This document shows, piece by piece, positions 6,733 to 13,758 of a DNA stretch of 13,758 bases. Numbering within the stretch: the stretch's first letter is position 1; the number at the start of each line of letters is the position of its first letter. The translations under genes and the position numbers were made by a program. The notes beneath the pieces were generated by a model. It saw only the letters and a program-made list of their open reading frames with translations. It was not told where the DNA came from and did no database searches. Source of the DNA: Pseudomonadota bacterium (GTDB lineage Bacteria; Pseudomonadota; Alphaproteobacteria; Rhizobiales; Tepidamorphaceae); assembly GCA_023435545.1 (NCBI GenBank), contig JAEYRQ010000234.1:1-13758 (forward strand). The letters run 5' to 3'.

Positions 6733-8181
6733 TCAGTACGCATGCTTATGGGCCAACAATGTGGCCGCGGTTCGGACGATGATCTGGATGTCCAGCCACA
6801 CCGACCAGTTGTTGATGTACCAGATGTCGTGCTTCACCCGGTTCTCCATCGTCGCGAGAGCTCGGGTCTCACCGCGAAGGCCGTTCACCTGCGCCCACCC
6901 GGTGAGCCCGGGGGTCACATGGTGGCGATAGGCATAGGTGGCGATCAGGGCATCGTAATGGTGATCATGGGCGATCGCATGCGGCCGCGGGCCGACGATC
7001 GACATCTCGCCGCGCAATACATTGAACAGCTGCGGCAACTCGTCGACGCTGGTGCGGCGCAAGACGGCCCCGAGCCGGGTCACCCGGACATCGTTGCGGG
7101 TGGCCTGGGCGATCCGGCTGCCGTTCTCACAGACCCGCATCGTTCGGAACTTGTAGATTGTGAACGGCCGCCCGCCGAAGCCCTTGCGCGACTGGCGGAA
7201 AATCACGGGGCCTCCCGATTCGATCAGGATCGCGGCCGACACCAACAGCAATAGCGGCGCGAGCAGCAGCAAGGCTGCGCCGGCGACGGCAACGTCGAGC
7301 GTGCGCTTCAACGTGCGCTCCACTCCCGACAGCGGTGAGCGCTGCACTTCGAATCCGGTCAACTGGCCGACATGCAGCGAACGGGCACGCAGAATGCTGC
7401 CCATCTCCTCGGTGCCGAAGAGGTAGACGGGAAGCGGCACGTGGTTGAGAGCCATCGTCACTTCGCTCAGCGGCCGCCACTTCTGCCAGGGCAGGAACAG
7501 GTAGATCTCGCCGAACGGAACAACGCCGAAGGTGGCACGAACCTGCTCCAGGACTCTTGCGCCCTCCTCCGCCGTCGCGCCGCTATCGAGGTCGGCCCAG
7601 CCGACGATCTGGACGCCGTTGCGCGCTGCCTGTTGAATTATACGGGCGCGTTGCATCTCGTCGCCGGCACTGATGAGGAATGCCTTGCGCAACGCAATTC
7701 GGCCATTCGTCAATCCGCGCCGCAGCAGGCCGGTCCAGAGTACGCGCGAGGCGATCAGCGCCACTGGGCAGAGCACGAAGGACATGGTGAGGACGACGCG
7801 GGAATAGTCGGTCGTGACCTTCATCAGGAAGCCGACCCAGCCGATGATGAAGAACACCGCGCACCAGCCGAGGAGGACGATGCGGAGCTGGCGGCGCAGG
7901 TCCAGACCAGACTGCAGGTCGTAGGCACGCTGCAGGCACTGGATGCCGGCGAACAGGCTGGCAACCAGCACCGCCGCCGAACGCCCCTCCTGCGAGCCGG
8001 ACAGGCTGCTGGAGAGGTGGTGGTGATAGACCATGTCCAGGGCCATGATCGCCACCGCGACGACCAGGAAATCCGCGGCCGCGGCGATGACGCCCAGCAA
8101 GCCCTTCGACATCTCGACCCGGGGTCGAGACATCAACAGATTCAGGTCATTCTTGGAAATTGCACCATCTAACTTGATCAT
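6733..8181 (-). CDS. Polyisoprenyl-phosphate sugar-1-phosphate transferase (WcaJ/ExoY superfamily)
   Basis: A 482-residue inner-membrane enzyme that starts repeat-unit assembly by moving a sugar-1-phosphate, probably glucose or galactose, from its UDP form to undecaprenyl phosphate. The architecture is that of full-length WcaJ-type proteins. Four N-terminal helices lie within about 26-147, followed by a Rossmann-like middle domain (about 163-285) and a re-entrant hydrophobic segment at about 294-320. The C-terminal catalytic domain includes GPVIFRQSRKGFGGRPFTIY, KFRTM at 344-348, the catalytic DELPQLFNVLRGEMSIVGPRP from 380, and TPGLTGWAQVNG from 423. The ATG at 8181 lacks a strong ribosome site; in-frame ATGs at 8133 and 8112 are alternatives that keep all helices. 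The upstream neighbour is an ExoX/SyrA-like protein, echoing the exoX-exoY pairing of rhizobia. Confidence 0.95.
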   Translation of the reverse strand: MIKLDGAISKNDLNLLMSRPRVEMSKGLLGVIAAAADFLVVAVAIMALDMVYHHHLSSSLSGSQEGRSAAVLVASLFAGIQCLQRAYDLQSGLDLRRQLRIVLLGWCAVFFIIGWVGFLMKVTTDYSRVVLTMSFVLCPVALIASRVLWTGLLRRGLTNGRIALRKAFLISAGDEMQRARIIQQAARNGVQIVGWADLDSGATAEEGARVLEQVRATFGVVPFGEIYLFLPWQKWRPLSEVTMALNHVPLPVYLFGTEEMGSILRARSLHVGQLTGFEVQRSPLSGVERTLKRTLDVAVAGAALLLLAPLLLLVSAAILIESGGPVIFRQSRKGFGGRPFTIYKFRTMRVCENGSRIAQATRNDVRVTRLGAVLRRTSVDELPQLFNVLRGEMSIVGPRPHAIAHDHHYDALIATYAYRHHVTPGLTGWAQVNGLRGETRALATMENRVKHDIWYINNWSVWLDIQIIVRTAATLLAHKHAY

Positions 8182-8510
8182 GGCGATCTAGTTAGGCCTC
8201 GACTTGTAGTCTTCGATCGAGAATCGAAAGACAAAACGCCCGCCGCACCCGCGAAACGATCCCTAATACGCAAAAAGGACAAAAATATGGCTCGCGGACT
8301 CTCGTGAAGTCACTGAAACAATATGAAATATTCCCCTCGGGAGACGGGGATTCTTGGGATAATGGCACACGAAGGTGATTATATTGTGATGATGGATGCT
8401 GCGCGTGGAACAGGCAAGCCCAAATAGCGCGCTCTTGTGCCCATCACAGAGGCGAAAGAAGGCCTCGGCCGTGTGCCGTGCCGCGCGGACGCTGACGTCA
8501 CAGGCCGGTC
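8182..8510 (-). promoter_or_regulatory. AT-rich leader/promoter region of the sugar transferase
   Basis: 329 bp without a supported gene. The part from about 8270 to 8400 is clearly AT-richer than the surrounding DNA. On the minus strand it contains an exact TATAAT (8383-8378), though without a convincing -35 box. It also has a TCCCC/GGGGA hairpin (8332-8336 with 8346-8350), ATTAGGGAT near 8260, and a TTCGAT/ATCGAA stem (8212-8228). A TGACGTCA palindrome lies at 8493-8500, just after the upstream gene. It probably holds the main promoter of the sugar-transferase unit plus a regulator site; the exact start site cannot be read. Confidence 0.35.
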
Positions 8511-8894
8511 TCAGTCTTCGCCCGAGCGTTCGGCCTCCGCGTGCCGGGTCATCTTCCTGCGGTCCTGGGTCGGCCGTTGGTCATGAGCGGTGACCGTTTC
8601 GTCCGGATCGCCCCCGGTCCTCCCGAAGCGTTGCCGTCTCGATTCCATCGCGGCGGCCTCATGCTCGGGGCCATGTGTGACGCTGCGCAGCAGCAGGGCG
8701 GCAAAAAAGCCGACCTGCATCAGCACCGCGGTGGCGATAGCGCGCAGCGTTGCGGTCCAGAGCGAATCGCCGAGATACAGCGAGCCAGCGAAGGCCGCGA
8801 GGACGAGAAGCGTGCAGAACACGAACAGTTCCCGTGCTCCCGCCTTCAGCCCCACCGCCACTCCAACCAGCAAACCTATCGCATAGAAGGCCAT
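8511..8894 (-). CDS. ExoX/SyrA-like exopolysaccharide-production repressor, membrane protein
   Basis: A 127-residue protein with three predicted helices: about 3-17, 23-41 and 51-70. The last two, with LGDSLWTATLRAIATAVLMQ and then VGFFAALLL, resemble the small ExoX/SyrA proteins of rhizobia. In those, a helix, a short Gly-Ser loop and a second helix with a Q-V-G-(Y/F)-F motif make up most of the protein. In Sinorhizobium meliloti, ExoX acts after transcription to lower succinoglycan synthesis relative to its partner ExoY. Here the protein has an extra N-terminal helix and a long polar C-terminal tail (about 75-127, many Arg, Glu, Asp, His) that probably faces the cytoplasm. The start is the ATG at 8894; the frame opens further upstream, but those residues look non-coding. 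The sugar transferase follows after 329 bp. The family call rests on pattern recognition. Confidence 0.62.
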   Translation of the reverse strand: MAFYAIGLLVGVAVGLKAGARELFVFCTLLVLAAFAGSLYLGDSLWTATLRAIATAVLMQVGFFAALLLRSVTHGPEHEAAAMESRRQRFGRTGGDPDETVTAHDQRPTQDRRKMTRHAEAERSGED

Positions 8895-9060
8895 TCGCCG
8901 TACTCGGGCTCCACGAGGCAGTCCCAAGGCTCCGGACCCACAATAGTCCGGATCGACCGCCAGTGTGCCAGGACCGGCCTTAACAAACCCGCGCCAGCCC
9001 CTGAAATGCATCGCGGATGCGCTTGGAGACGTATCACGCCGGATCCGCTGTGCCGCAGAC

Positions 9061-9078
9061 CCTCGCGAAACCCCGAGG
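9061..9078 (-). terminator. Possible hairpin downstream of the acyl-CoA operon
   Basis: CCTCG and CGAGG form a 5-bp stem with an 8-nt loop, about 37 nt after the stop of the acetyl-CoA hydrolase gene. There is no T-run, so this is at best a weak terminator between the metabolic operon and the exopolysaccharide genes. Confidence 0.18.
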
Positions 9079-9114
9079 GCTGTTAGGACTGTCCCTTCTC
9101 GGCCAGTGTGCTCG

Positions 9115-10959
9115 CTAGGCCGTCTCTGCCAACCCGCCGCGCAGCAGCAGGGCATAGATGCGTTCGGAAAGGGAGCCGGGACGGGACAGACCCATCCGGT
9201 CCAGGCAGGCCCGTTCCACCTCGCCCGGGCGCGAAGCCATCCCCGTCAATCCGAGCTTCGCCAGCCCCAGGTAGGAAGCGCTGGTCTCCCGCATCAGGCG
9301 GAGTGCCGGAATCAGCCGCCGCTCGGTCTCGTCGAAATCCGTCCCGAACGGAAATGCTGGCAGAACACCGTTGGCCTGCGCCTCGCCCAGCGCGGCATCG
9401 ATAGCCTCGGGCAGGTTGCGCGTACGGGCGTCAGGAATCGTGTAGTCGCGCGAAATCTTCCCAGCGGACTTGGCCTGGTCGAGCAGTTCGGCCTGGAAAC
9501 GCGAATCCGTCACCGCCAGCATGCGCGCGATGCACTGGGCATCCGTCGTCCCGCGCAATTCGGCCACACCATACTCGGTGACGATCACGTCGCGCAGGTG
9601 CCGGGGGATCGTGGAGTTGGCGTAGGTCCAGCGGATGTTGGAGACGGTCTTCCCGCCGCTGGAGCGCGTCGCTGGGAGGGTGATGATCGAGCGGGCTCCC
9701 GGAAGAGCAAAGGCCTGTGCGACGAAATTGTACTGGCCGCCGACCCCGCTCACGACCTCTCCATCCGCCAGTCCGTCGGAAACGACCGAGCCGAGAAGCG
9801 TCACCATCATGGCATTGTTGACGAAGCGAGCTCCGGTGCGCGCCCGCCGCCGCTCGTCCTCGCCGCCATAGAGTTGGTTGACGAACGAGACACCGGTCAT
9901 CCGGAAGCGGGCCCGGTCGGTTTCCGCCATCTCGCGGAGTTCCCGGTAGAAGGATTTCGGTCCGAGGAAGAATGCGGCGTGCATCAGCGCTCCGCCCACC
10001 TCTCGCTTTAGAACGCCTTCCCGGGCCAGTTCCATGAACCCGTCGACCAGCATTTCGCTGAGACCATAGAGGCCGCTCTCGAACTGCTCGAGATGATCGT
10101 CAGGCGCGCCTCCGATCCTGGAGACGAGGTCGCGGAAGATGTCGTTGTCGCGGTGGCGCAGGATCAGCGTTCGGGCGAGAGCGTCGCCCATCGAGCCTAT
10201 GCCGATCTGCAGGGTTCCACCGTCTGGCACGAGCCGCGCGACATGCAGGCCCGTGGCGTAATCCGTCAGGTCGACTGGCTGCTTAGGCGGCGCGAACAGC
10301 GGAAAATCGACTTCCGGTGTCTCGAGCATGTGGGCGAACTGGTCACGATCGACCTCCGCCTCGCCCGGCATGTAGGGCAGTTCGGCATTGACCTGCCCGA
10401 CCATCACGAACTTCGCCCTCCCCGCGGCGCGTTCACTGAGGAGGTCGAGAGTGACGTCGGTATTGCAGGACAGACTATACCGGTCGTCGCGGTCGGGGCT
10501 GGCTGCGACCAGTTGGGCAACGACGTTGACCCCCCGTTCGAGCACGAGCCGGCCGGCATGGGTGTAGTTCGCGGGGATGTAGTGCTGCTGCACGTAGTCG
10601 ACGCCGAGCCAGCGTCCTGCCAGCAGGAAGAACTCGCTGACCTCGATATTGGGTGGCAGCCCCCCCTCGCGCAGCGCCTTGGCATAGGCCAGTTCGGGAT
10701 ACCCGCCGAACAGCCTGTCAATCACCGGCCCGATGAAGCGTCGCTCCAGATCGCTGCCGCCACGCGGCTTTTCCAGCGTCAGCGCGGTCAGGATTGTCAG
10801 GCGCACGGACGGATCGGCGGCGACGCGGTCGTAGAGTGCGTTGGCGATGTGATTGGCCTTGCCGAGGCCGAGCGGCAGGGCGAGGACAATATCGGGACCG
10901 ACCTCGCGAACGATCTCTTCGGCTATCGCGCCGGGATCTTCATGGAAACGCGGCGACAC
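9115..10959 (-). CDS. Acetyl-CoA hydrolase/CoA-transferase family protein
   Basis: A 614-residue member of the class I CoA-transferase/acetyl-CoA hydrolase family. It may hydrolyse acyl-CoA, or move CoA between acyl groups such as acetate and succinate. Visible family marks are the N-terminal LALPLGLGKANHIANALYDR segment, the glycine loop LQIGIGSMGDAL near 250-261, and LYGLSEMLVDG with the probable catalytic Glu near 302. Others are GVGGQYNFVAQAFALPGARS from about 405 and TEYGVAELRG near 461-470. It is longer than the 430-500 residues of typical members, mainly through an N-terminal part and an insert before the glycine loop. The start chosen is a GTG at 10959, 2 nt after the upstream stop, with GAGG 10 nt before it. 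The frame extends to a TTG at 11016 inside the upstream gene, which is less likely. With the two upstream genes it probably handles products of fatty-acid breakdown. Confidence 0.88.
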   Translation of the reverse strand: MSPRFHEDPGAIAEEIVREVGPDIVLALPLGLGKANHIANALYDRVAADPSVRLTILTALTLEKPRGGSDLERRFIGPVIDRLFGGYPELAYAKALREGGLPPNIEVSEFFLLAGRWLGVDYVQQHYIPANYTHAGRLVLERGVNVVAQLVAASPDRDDRYSLSCNTDVTLDLLSERAAGRAKFVMVGQVNAELPYMPGEAEVDRDQFAHMLETPEVDFPLFAPPKQPVDLTDYATGLHVARLVPDGGTLQIGIGSMGDALARTLILRHRDNDIFRDLVSRIGGAPDDHLEQFESGLYGLSEMLVDGFMELAREGVLKREVGGALMHAAFFLGPKSFYRELREMAETDRARFRMTGVSFVNQLYGGEDERRRARTGARFVNNAMMVTLLGSVVSDGLADGEVVSGVGGQYNFVAQAFALPGARSIITLPATRSSGGKTVSNIRWTYANSTIPRHLRDVIVTEYGVAELRGTTDAQCIARMLAVTDSRFQAELLDQAKSAGKISRDYTIPDARTRNLPEAIDAALGEAQANGVLPAFPFGTDFDETERRLIPALRLMRETSASYLGLAKLGLTGMASRPGEVERACLDRMGLSRPGSLSERIYALLLRGGLAETA

Positions 10960-10961
10960 GA

Positions 10962-13097
10962 TCAGACAGCCTCGCGCATCGCCTGATCGCGTTGCGTTCC
11001 CTCCAGGTCGTGCCAACCCTCGTCTGGGGCAAAGCGGGCTCCATGCCGACCCTCCAGGCGCTTCAGCGCGGCCGTTATGGTCCCTACGCCGCGGGTGCGG
11101 GCGTAGTGTATCGGCCCCCCGCGGAACGGCGCGAAGCCTGTTCCGAAAACCATCGCGCCATCCAGTGTCTCGGTATCGGCCACGACGCCTTCCCTGAGAC
11201 AGGCGACGCAGGCATTCAGCATCGGCAGCACCAGGCGGTCAACCATCTCCGGATCGGAGTCGGCGCCCCTCCCGGCCTTCTGCGGCTTGCCGTCCTTCCA
11301 GCGATAGAGTCCCTCCCCGGATTTCATTCCGAGATCGCCGCGCTCGACCTTCTTCGCCATCCAGTCAGGGATCGGCGGCAGCGATGGATCGAGATCACGC
11401 CGCAGCATGCCGGCGACCTCCACGCAGATATCGAGGCCCACGCGGTCCGCAAGCTCCACGGGCCCCATCGGCATGCCGAAATCCTCGGCCGCCCGGTCGA
11501 TCGTTTCCTTGGCGATACCTTCGTCGATCATCGCGATCGCCTCGGCGAGATAGGGCGTCAGCGCGCGGTTCACCAGAAAGCCGGGGGCACTCTCCACTTC
11601 CGCCGGGAGGCGGTCGATATCGGCGACGAACGAGCTGGCAGATTCCAATGTCGCTGGTGACACCGCGGCGTGTCGGACCACCTCGACCAGTTGCATCCGC
11701 GAGACGGGATTGAAGAAATGCAGGCCGACGAACCGGTCCTTCTGGTGCAGATCCTCGGCAAGTTCCTCCAGTCTGATGCTCGATGTGTTGGTCGCAAGGA
11801 TGGCGCCCGGTTTCATCCAAGGTTCGAGGCCAGCATAGATTTTCCGCTTGAGATCGAGCTTCTCCGGGACTGCCTCGATGACGAGGTCGGCTCCGCGCAC
11901 CCCGTCGCCGGCGAGGTCCGGGACCAGACGGTCGAGCGCATCGCGTACGCGCGCATTGTCCTTCAGGACCTTGCCGTAGAGCTTCGCCGCCCGGCCGACG
12001 GCCCGGCCAAGCGCTTTCGCATCGAGGTCGCCCAGGGTGACTCGCAGGCCGCGCATGGCGCACCAGGCGGCAATGTCGCCACCCATCGCGCCCGCACCGA
12101 CCACGTGGACATGGCGGACACCGCTATCGCCTCTGGCGCCCTCCTTCAGCTTCGAGCGCAGGAAGAATACCCGCACGAGATTCTGTGCGGTGTCGGTCAC
12201 GACCAGATCGGCGAAGGACTGCTGCTCGGCGCGCAGCATGGCCTTCCGGTCACCGCCATGTTGCTCCCACAGGTCGATCATCGCGCCAGGCGCCGGATAG
12301 TGCTCCGGCGGCGCCTTGTCTGCGGCCTGCGAGCGCATCCGCATCGCCGCGAGGCGCCGCGCCGGGTAGGTCGTCATCAGTCCTCCGACAACTCCCCGCC
12401 GCGCGCCCTCGAGCTTGCCGGAGACCGCATCGGCGACCGCCGCGCGTACGTGCCGCTCCTCGGTTACCGCATCGACGAGCCCGAGCGACTTCGCCTTCCG
12501 GGCGTCGACGCTCTTGCCGGTCAGCATCAGGGTCATCGCCTGCACGGGGTCGATCAAAGCGGTCGATCGTGCCGTGCCGCCGAGCCCCGGATGCAGGCCC
12601 AGCATGACTTCCGGAAATCCCAGCTTGGCGCCGGCAATCGCGATCCGACGATCGCAGGCGAGCGCCAGTTCGAGCCCGCCGCCCACGCATGTCCCGTGTG
12701 CCACCGCCACGGTCGGCACCTTCAGCGCCTCCAGCCGGTCGACGACGCCGTGCGCCTCGGCGATTGCCTTTGCCGCGGCCTCGGCGTCCCGCATACCGCG
12801 GAACATTGCCACGTCGGCCCCGACGATGAAGCTGTCCGGCTTGGCCGAGCGGATCACCAAACCCTTCGGGTTCTCAGCCTCCACGGCACGCAGAACCTCA
12901 TCGAGTTCCCGCAGCACCTCCTCGGACAGCGTGTTGACGCTGGATCCAGGCTTGTCGACGACCAGCCATGCCACGCCGTGCTCGTCGGACGCCAGCCGCC
13001 AGTTGTTCCAGCGGCCGGACATGGCCGTCGCTGCCGGCCCGAGTTCGAGGTCGCGCGGTTCCAGCGCCGTCCAGACTTTGCCTGCGGTCGGTTCCAT
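10962..13097 (-). CDS. fadJ: Bifunctional enoyl-CoA hydratase/3-hydroxyacyl-CoA dehydrogenase (FadJ-like)
   Basis: A 711-residue fusion catalysing hydration of trans-2-enoyl-CoA and NAD+-dependent oxidation of the resulting 3-hydroxyacyl-CoA in beta-oxidation. The N-terminal crotonase domain (about 30-220) has the oxyanion-hole segment SFIVGADVAMF and GTCVGGGLELALACD. Both catalytic glutamates are present (Glu143 and Glu163, the latter in FPEVMLGLHPGLGGT). The dehydrogenase part starts near 328 with the NAD turn VVGAGAMGG. It carries NTSS at 437-440, catalytic His460 in GLHFFNPVSRM and Glu472, and SAPGFLVNR near 503, followed by two C-terminal helical domains. Length equals E. coli FadJ (714). 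The ATG at 13097 is 4 nt after the thiolase stop; an in-frame ATG at 13022 matches where homologs often begin. The order thiolase then hydratase/dehydrogenase equals fadI-fadJ. Confidence 0.94.
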   Translation of the reverse strand: MEPTAGKVWTALEPRDLELGPAATAMSGRWNNWRLASDEHGVAWLVVDKPGSSVNTLSEEVLRELDEVLRAVEAENPKGLVIRSAKPDSFIVGADVAMFRGMRDAEAAAKAIAEAHGVVDRLEALKVPTVAVAHGTCVGGGLELALACDRRIAIAGAKLGFPEVMLGLHPGLGGTARSTALIDPVQAMTLMLTGKSVDARKAKSLGLVDAVTEERHVRAAVADAVSGKLEGARRGVVGGLMTTYPARRLAAMRMRSQAADKAPPEHYPAPGAMIDLWEQHGGDRKAMLRAEQQSFADLVVTDTAQNLVRVFFLRSKLKEGARGDSGVRHVHVVGAGAMGGDIAAWCAMRGLRVTLGDLDAKALGRAVGRAAKLYGKVLKDNARVRDALDRLVPDLAGDGVRGADLVIEAVPEKLDLKRKIYAGLEPWMKPGAILATNTSSIRLEELAEDLHQKDRFVGLHFFNPVSRMQLVEVVRHAAVSPATLESASSFVADIDRLPAEVESAPGFLVNRALTPYLAEAIAMIDEGIAKETIDRAAEDFGMPMGPVELADRVGLDICVEVAGMLRRDLDPSLPPIPDWMAKKVERGDLGMKSGEGLYRWKDGKPQKAGRGADSDPEMVDRLVLPMLNACVACLREGVVADTETLDGAMVFGTGFAPFRGGPIHYARTRGVGTITAALKRLEGRHGARFAPDEGWHDLEGTQRDQAMREAV

Positions 13098-13101
13098 GCT
13101 T

Positions 13102-13758
13102 CTACACCGCCTCGAGCAGCATCGCCCCGCCCTGCCCGCCGCCGATGCATTCGGTGGCGATGCCGCGCTTCAGGCCGAGCCGGTGCAGCGCGTTGATCAG
13201 GTGCAGCACGATGCGGTTGCCGCTGGTTCCGACCGGATGGCCGAGGCTGATCGCCCCGCCGTCGACATTGAGACGGTCGCGGTCGATACGCCCCAGCGGC
13301 TTGTCGCGGCCCAGAACCCTCCTGCAGAAATCTGCATCTTCCCAGGCCCTGAGGCAGCCGAGCACCTGCGCGGCGAATGCCTCGTTAAGCTCCCACAGTT
13401 CGACGTCCTCCAACTCCATCCCGTGCCTGTCGAGGATCGCCGTCGAGCACAGCACCGGCCCGAGCCCCATGATCTTCGGATCGAGCGCCGACCATTCGGC
13501 GTCCCGGAGGATGGCGCGCGGTGTCAGCCCGTGTCGCTCGACCGCCGCTTCCGAGGCGAGGATCACCCAGCAGGCACCATCGGTGATCTGCGAGGAGTTC
13601 CCGGCGGTTACATTCCCCCACGGCCGCTCGAAAACCGACTTGAGCTTTGCCAGCCGATCGATCGAGGAGTCGCGTCGCACACCGTCGTCCCGCTCGTGGA
13701 CCTCGCCCGACCGGTCGATCAGCGGGACCACCTCGTCATCCAGCCACCCCTCATCCTG
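13102..13758 (-). CDS. Acetyl-CoA acetyltransferase (thiolase), N-terminus outside window
   Basis: The frame is open to the right edge; 218 residues of the C-terminal part are visible, about half of a 400-430 residue thiolase. Thiolases cleave 3-ketoacyl-CoA with CoA to acetyl-CoA and a shortened acyl-CoA, or run in reverse. The NEAFA segment, the catalytic His in GGAISLGHPVGTSG and the second catalytic Cys in ECIGGGQGG are present; the nucleophilic Cys lies outside the window. The RPWGNVTAGNSSQITDGA segment resembles FadI-type enzymes, but NEAFA replaces the HEAFA typical of E. coli FadI. The GTG at 13731 is only an internal codon. The FadJ-like gene follows after 4 nt, so the two proteins likely act as one beta-oxidation complex. 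Confidence 0.93.
   Translation of the reverse strand, partial: QDEGWLDDEVVPLIDRSGEVHERDDGVRRDSSIDRLAKLKSVFERPWGNVTAGNSSQITDGACWVILASEAAVERHGLTPRAILRDAEWSALDPKIMGLGPVLCSTAILDRHGMELEDVELWELNEAFAAQVLGCLRAWEDADFCRRVLGRDKPLGRIDRDRLNVDGGAISLGHPVGTSGNRIVLHLINALHRLGLKRGIATECIGGGQGGAMLLEAV

Noticed and set aside
8332..8350. Intrinsic terminator from the TCCCC/GGGGA hairpin
   Set aside because: The stem has only 5 bp with a 9-nt loop and is not followed by a continuous T-run on either strand.
8396..8593. 65-codon plus-strand frame in the leader before the sugar transferase
   Set aside because: It overlaps the end of the ExoX-like gene. It has no ribosome site or recognisable feature, and its composition is typical of a chance frame.
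8895..9155. N-terminal extension of the ExoX-like protein to 214 aa
   Set aside because: The extra 87 residues overlap the end of the acetyl-CoA hydrolase gene, lack hydrophobic or domain features, and precede a good ATG directly before the first helix.
8965..13196. Plus-strand open frames of 297-508 codons opposite the acyl-CoA genes
   Set aside because: Antisense shadows of strongly supported genes; no plausible domains.

Overview
The window is GC-rich, and every supported gene lies on the minus strand, so transcription runs from high to low coordinates. Gene content suggests an alphaproteobacterium: an ExoX/SyrA-type exopolysaccharide repressor beside a polyprenyl-phosphate sugar transferase, and a FadI/FadJ-like pair with an acetyl-CoA hydrolase. 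This placement is inferred from protein families, not from a marker gene.

Right part (13758 to 9115): a compact fatty-acid/acyl-CoA operon. It holds the C-terminal part of a thiolase (cut by the window edge), a bifunctional enoyl-CoA hydratase/3-hydroxyacyl-CoA dehydrogenase 4 nt downstream, and a large acetyl-CoA hydrolase/CoA-transferase whose best start lies 2 nt after the preceding stop.

Left part (8894 to 1): an exopolysaccharide locus of the Wzx/Wzy type. In transcription order: a small ExoX/SyrA-like membrane protein; an AT-rich 329-bp leader; a WcaJ/ExoY-type polyisoprenyl-phosphate sugar transferase; a 297-bp leader; a NusG paralog resembling RfaH; a 175-bp leader; UDP-glucose 6-dehydrogenase (ugd); a GT4 glycosyltransferase; a hexapeptide-repeat acyltransferase; a GT2 glycosyltransferase; and a Wzx-type flippase. 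The flippase is open for 450 codons and runs off the left edge. The last genes are tightly coupled (8-nt overlap, ATGA overlap, 43-nt gap). No polymerase (Wzy) or chain-length/export gene is inside the window.

Most interesting point: the leader between the RfaH-like gene and ugd carries GGCGGTAGCGTG on the coding strand. This is identical to the enterobacterial ops element through which RfaH is loaded onto RNA polymerase. A specialised antiterminator gene followed directly by a perfect ops site and then by the glycan genes suggests a self-contained RfaH/ops module, outside the group where it is best known. The same NusG-like gene shows signs of a one-base frameshift near its 5' end.

A longer stretch without a gene (8182-8510) looks like the promoter/leader of the sugar transferase. 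No rRNA, tRNA, CRISPR array or insertion sequence was seen.
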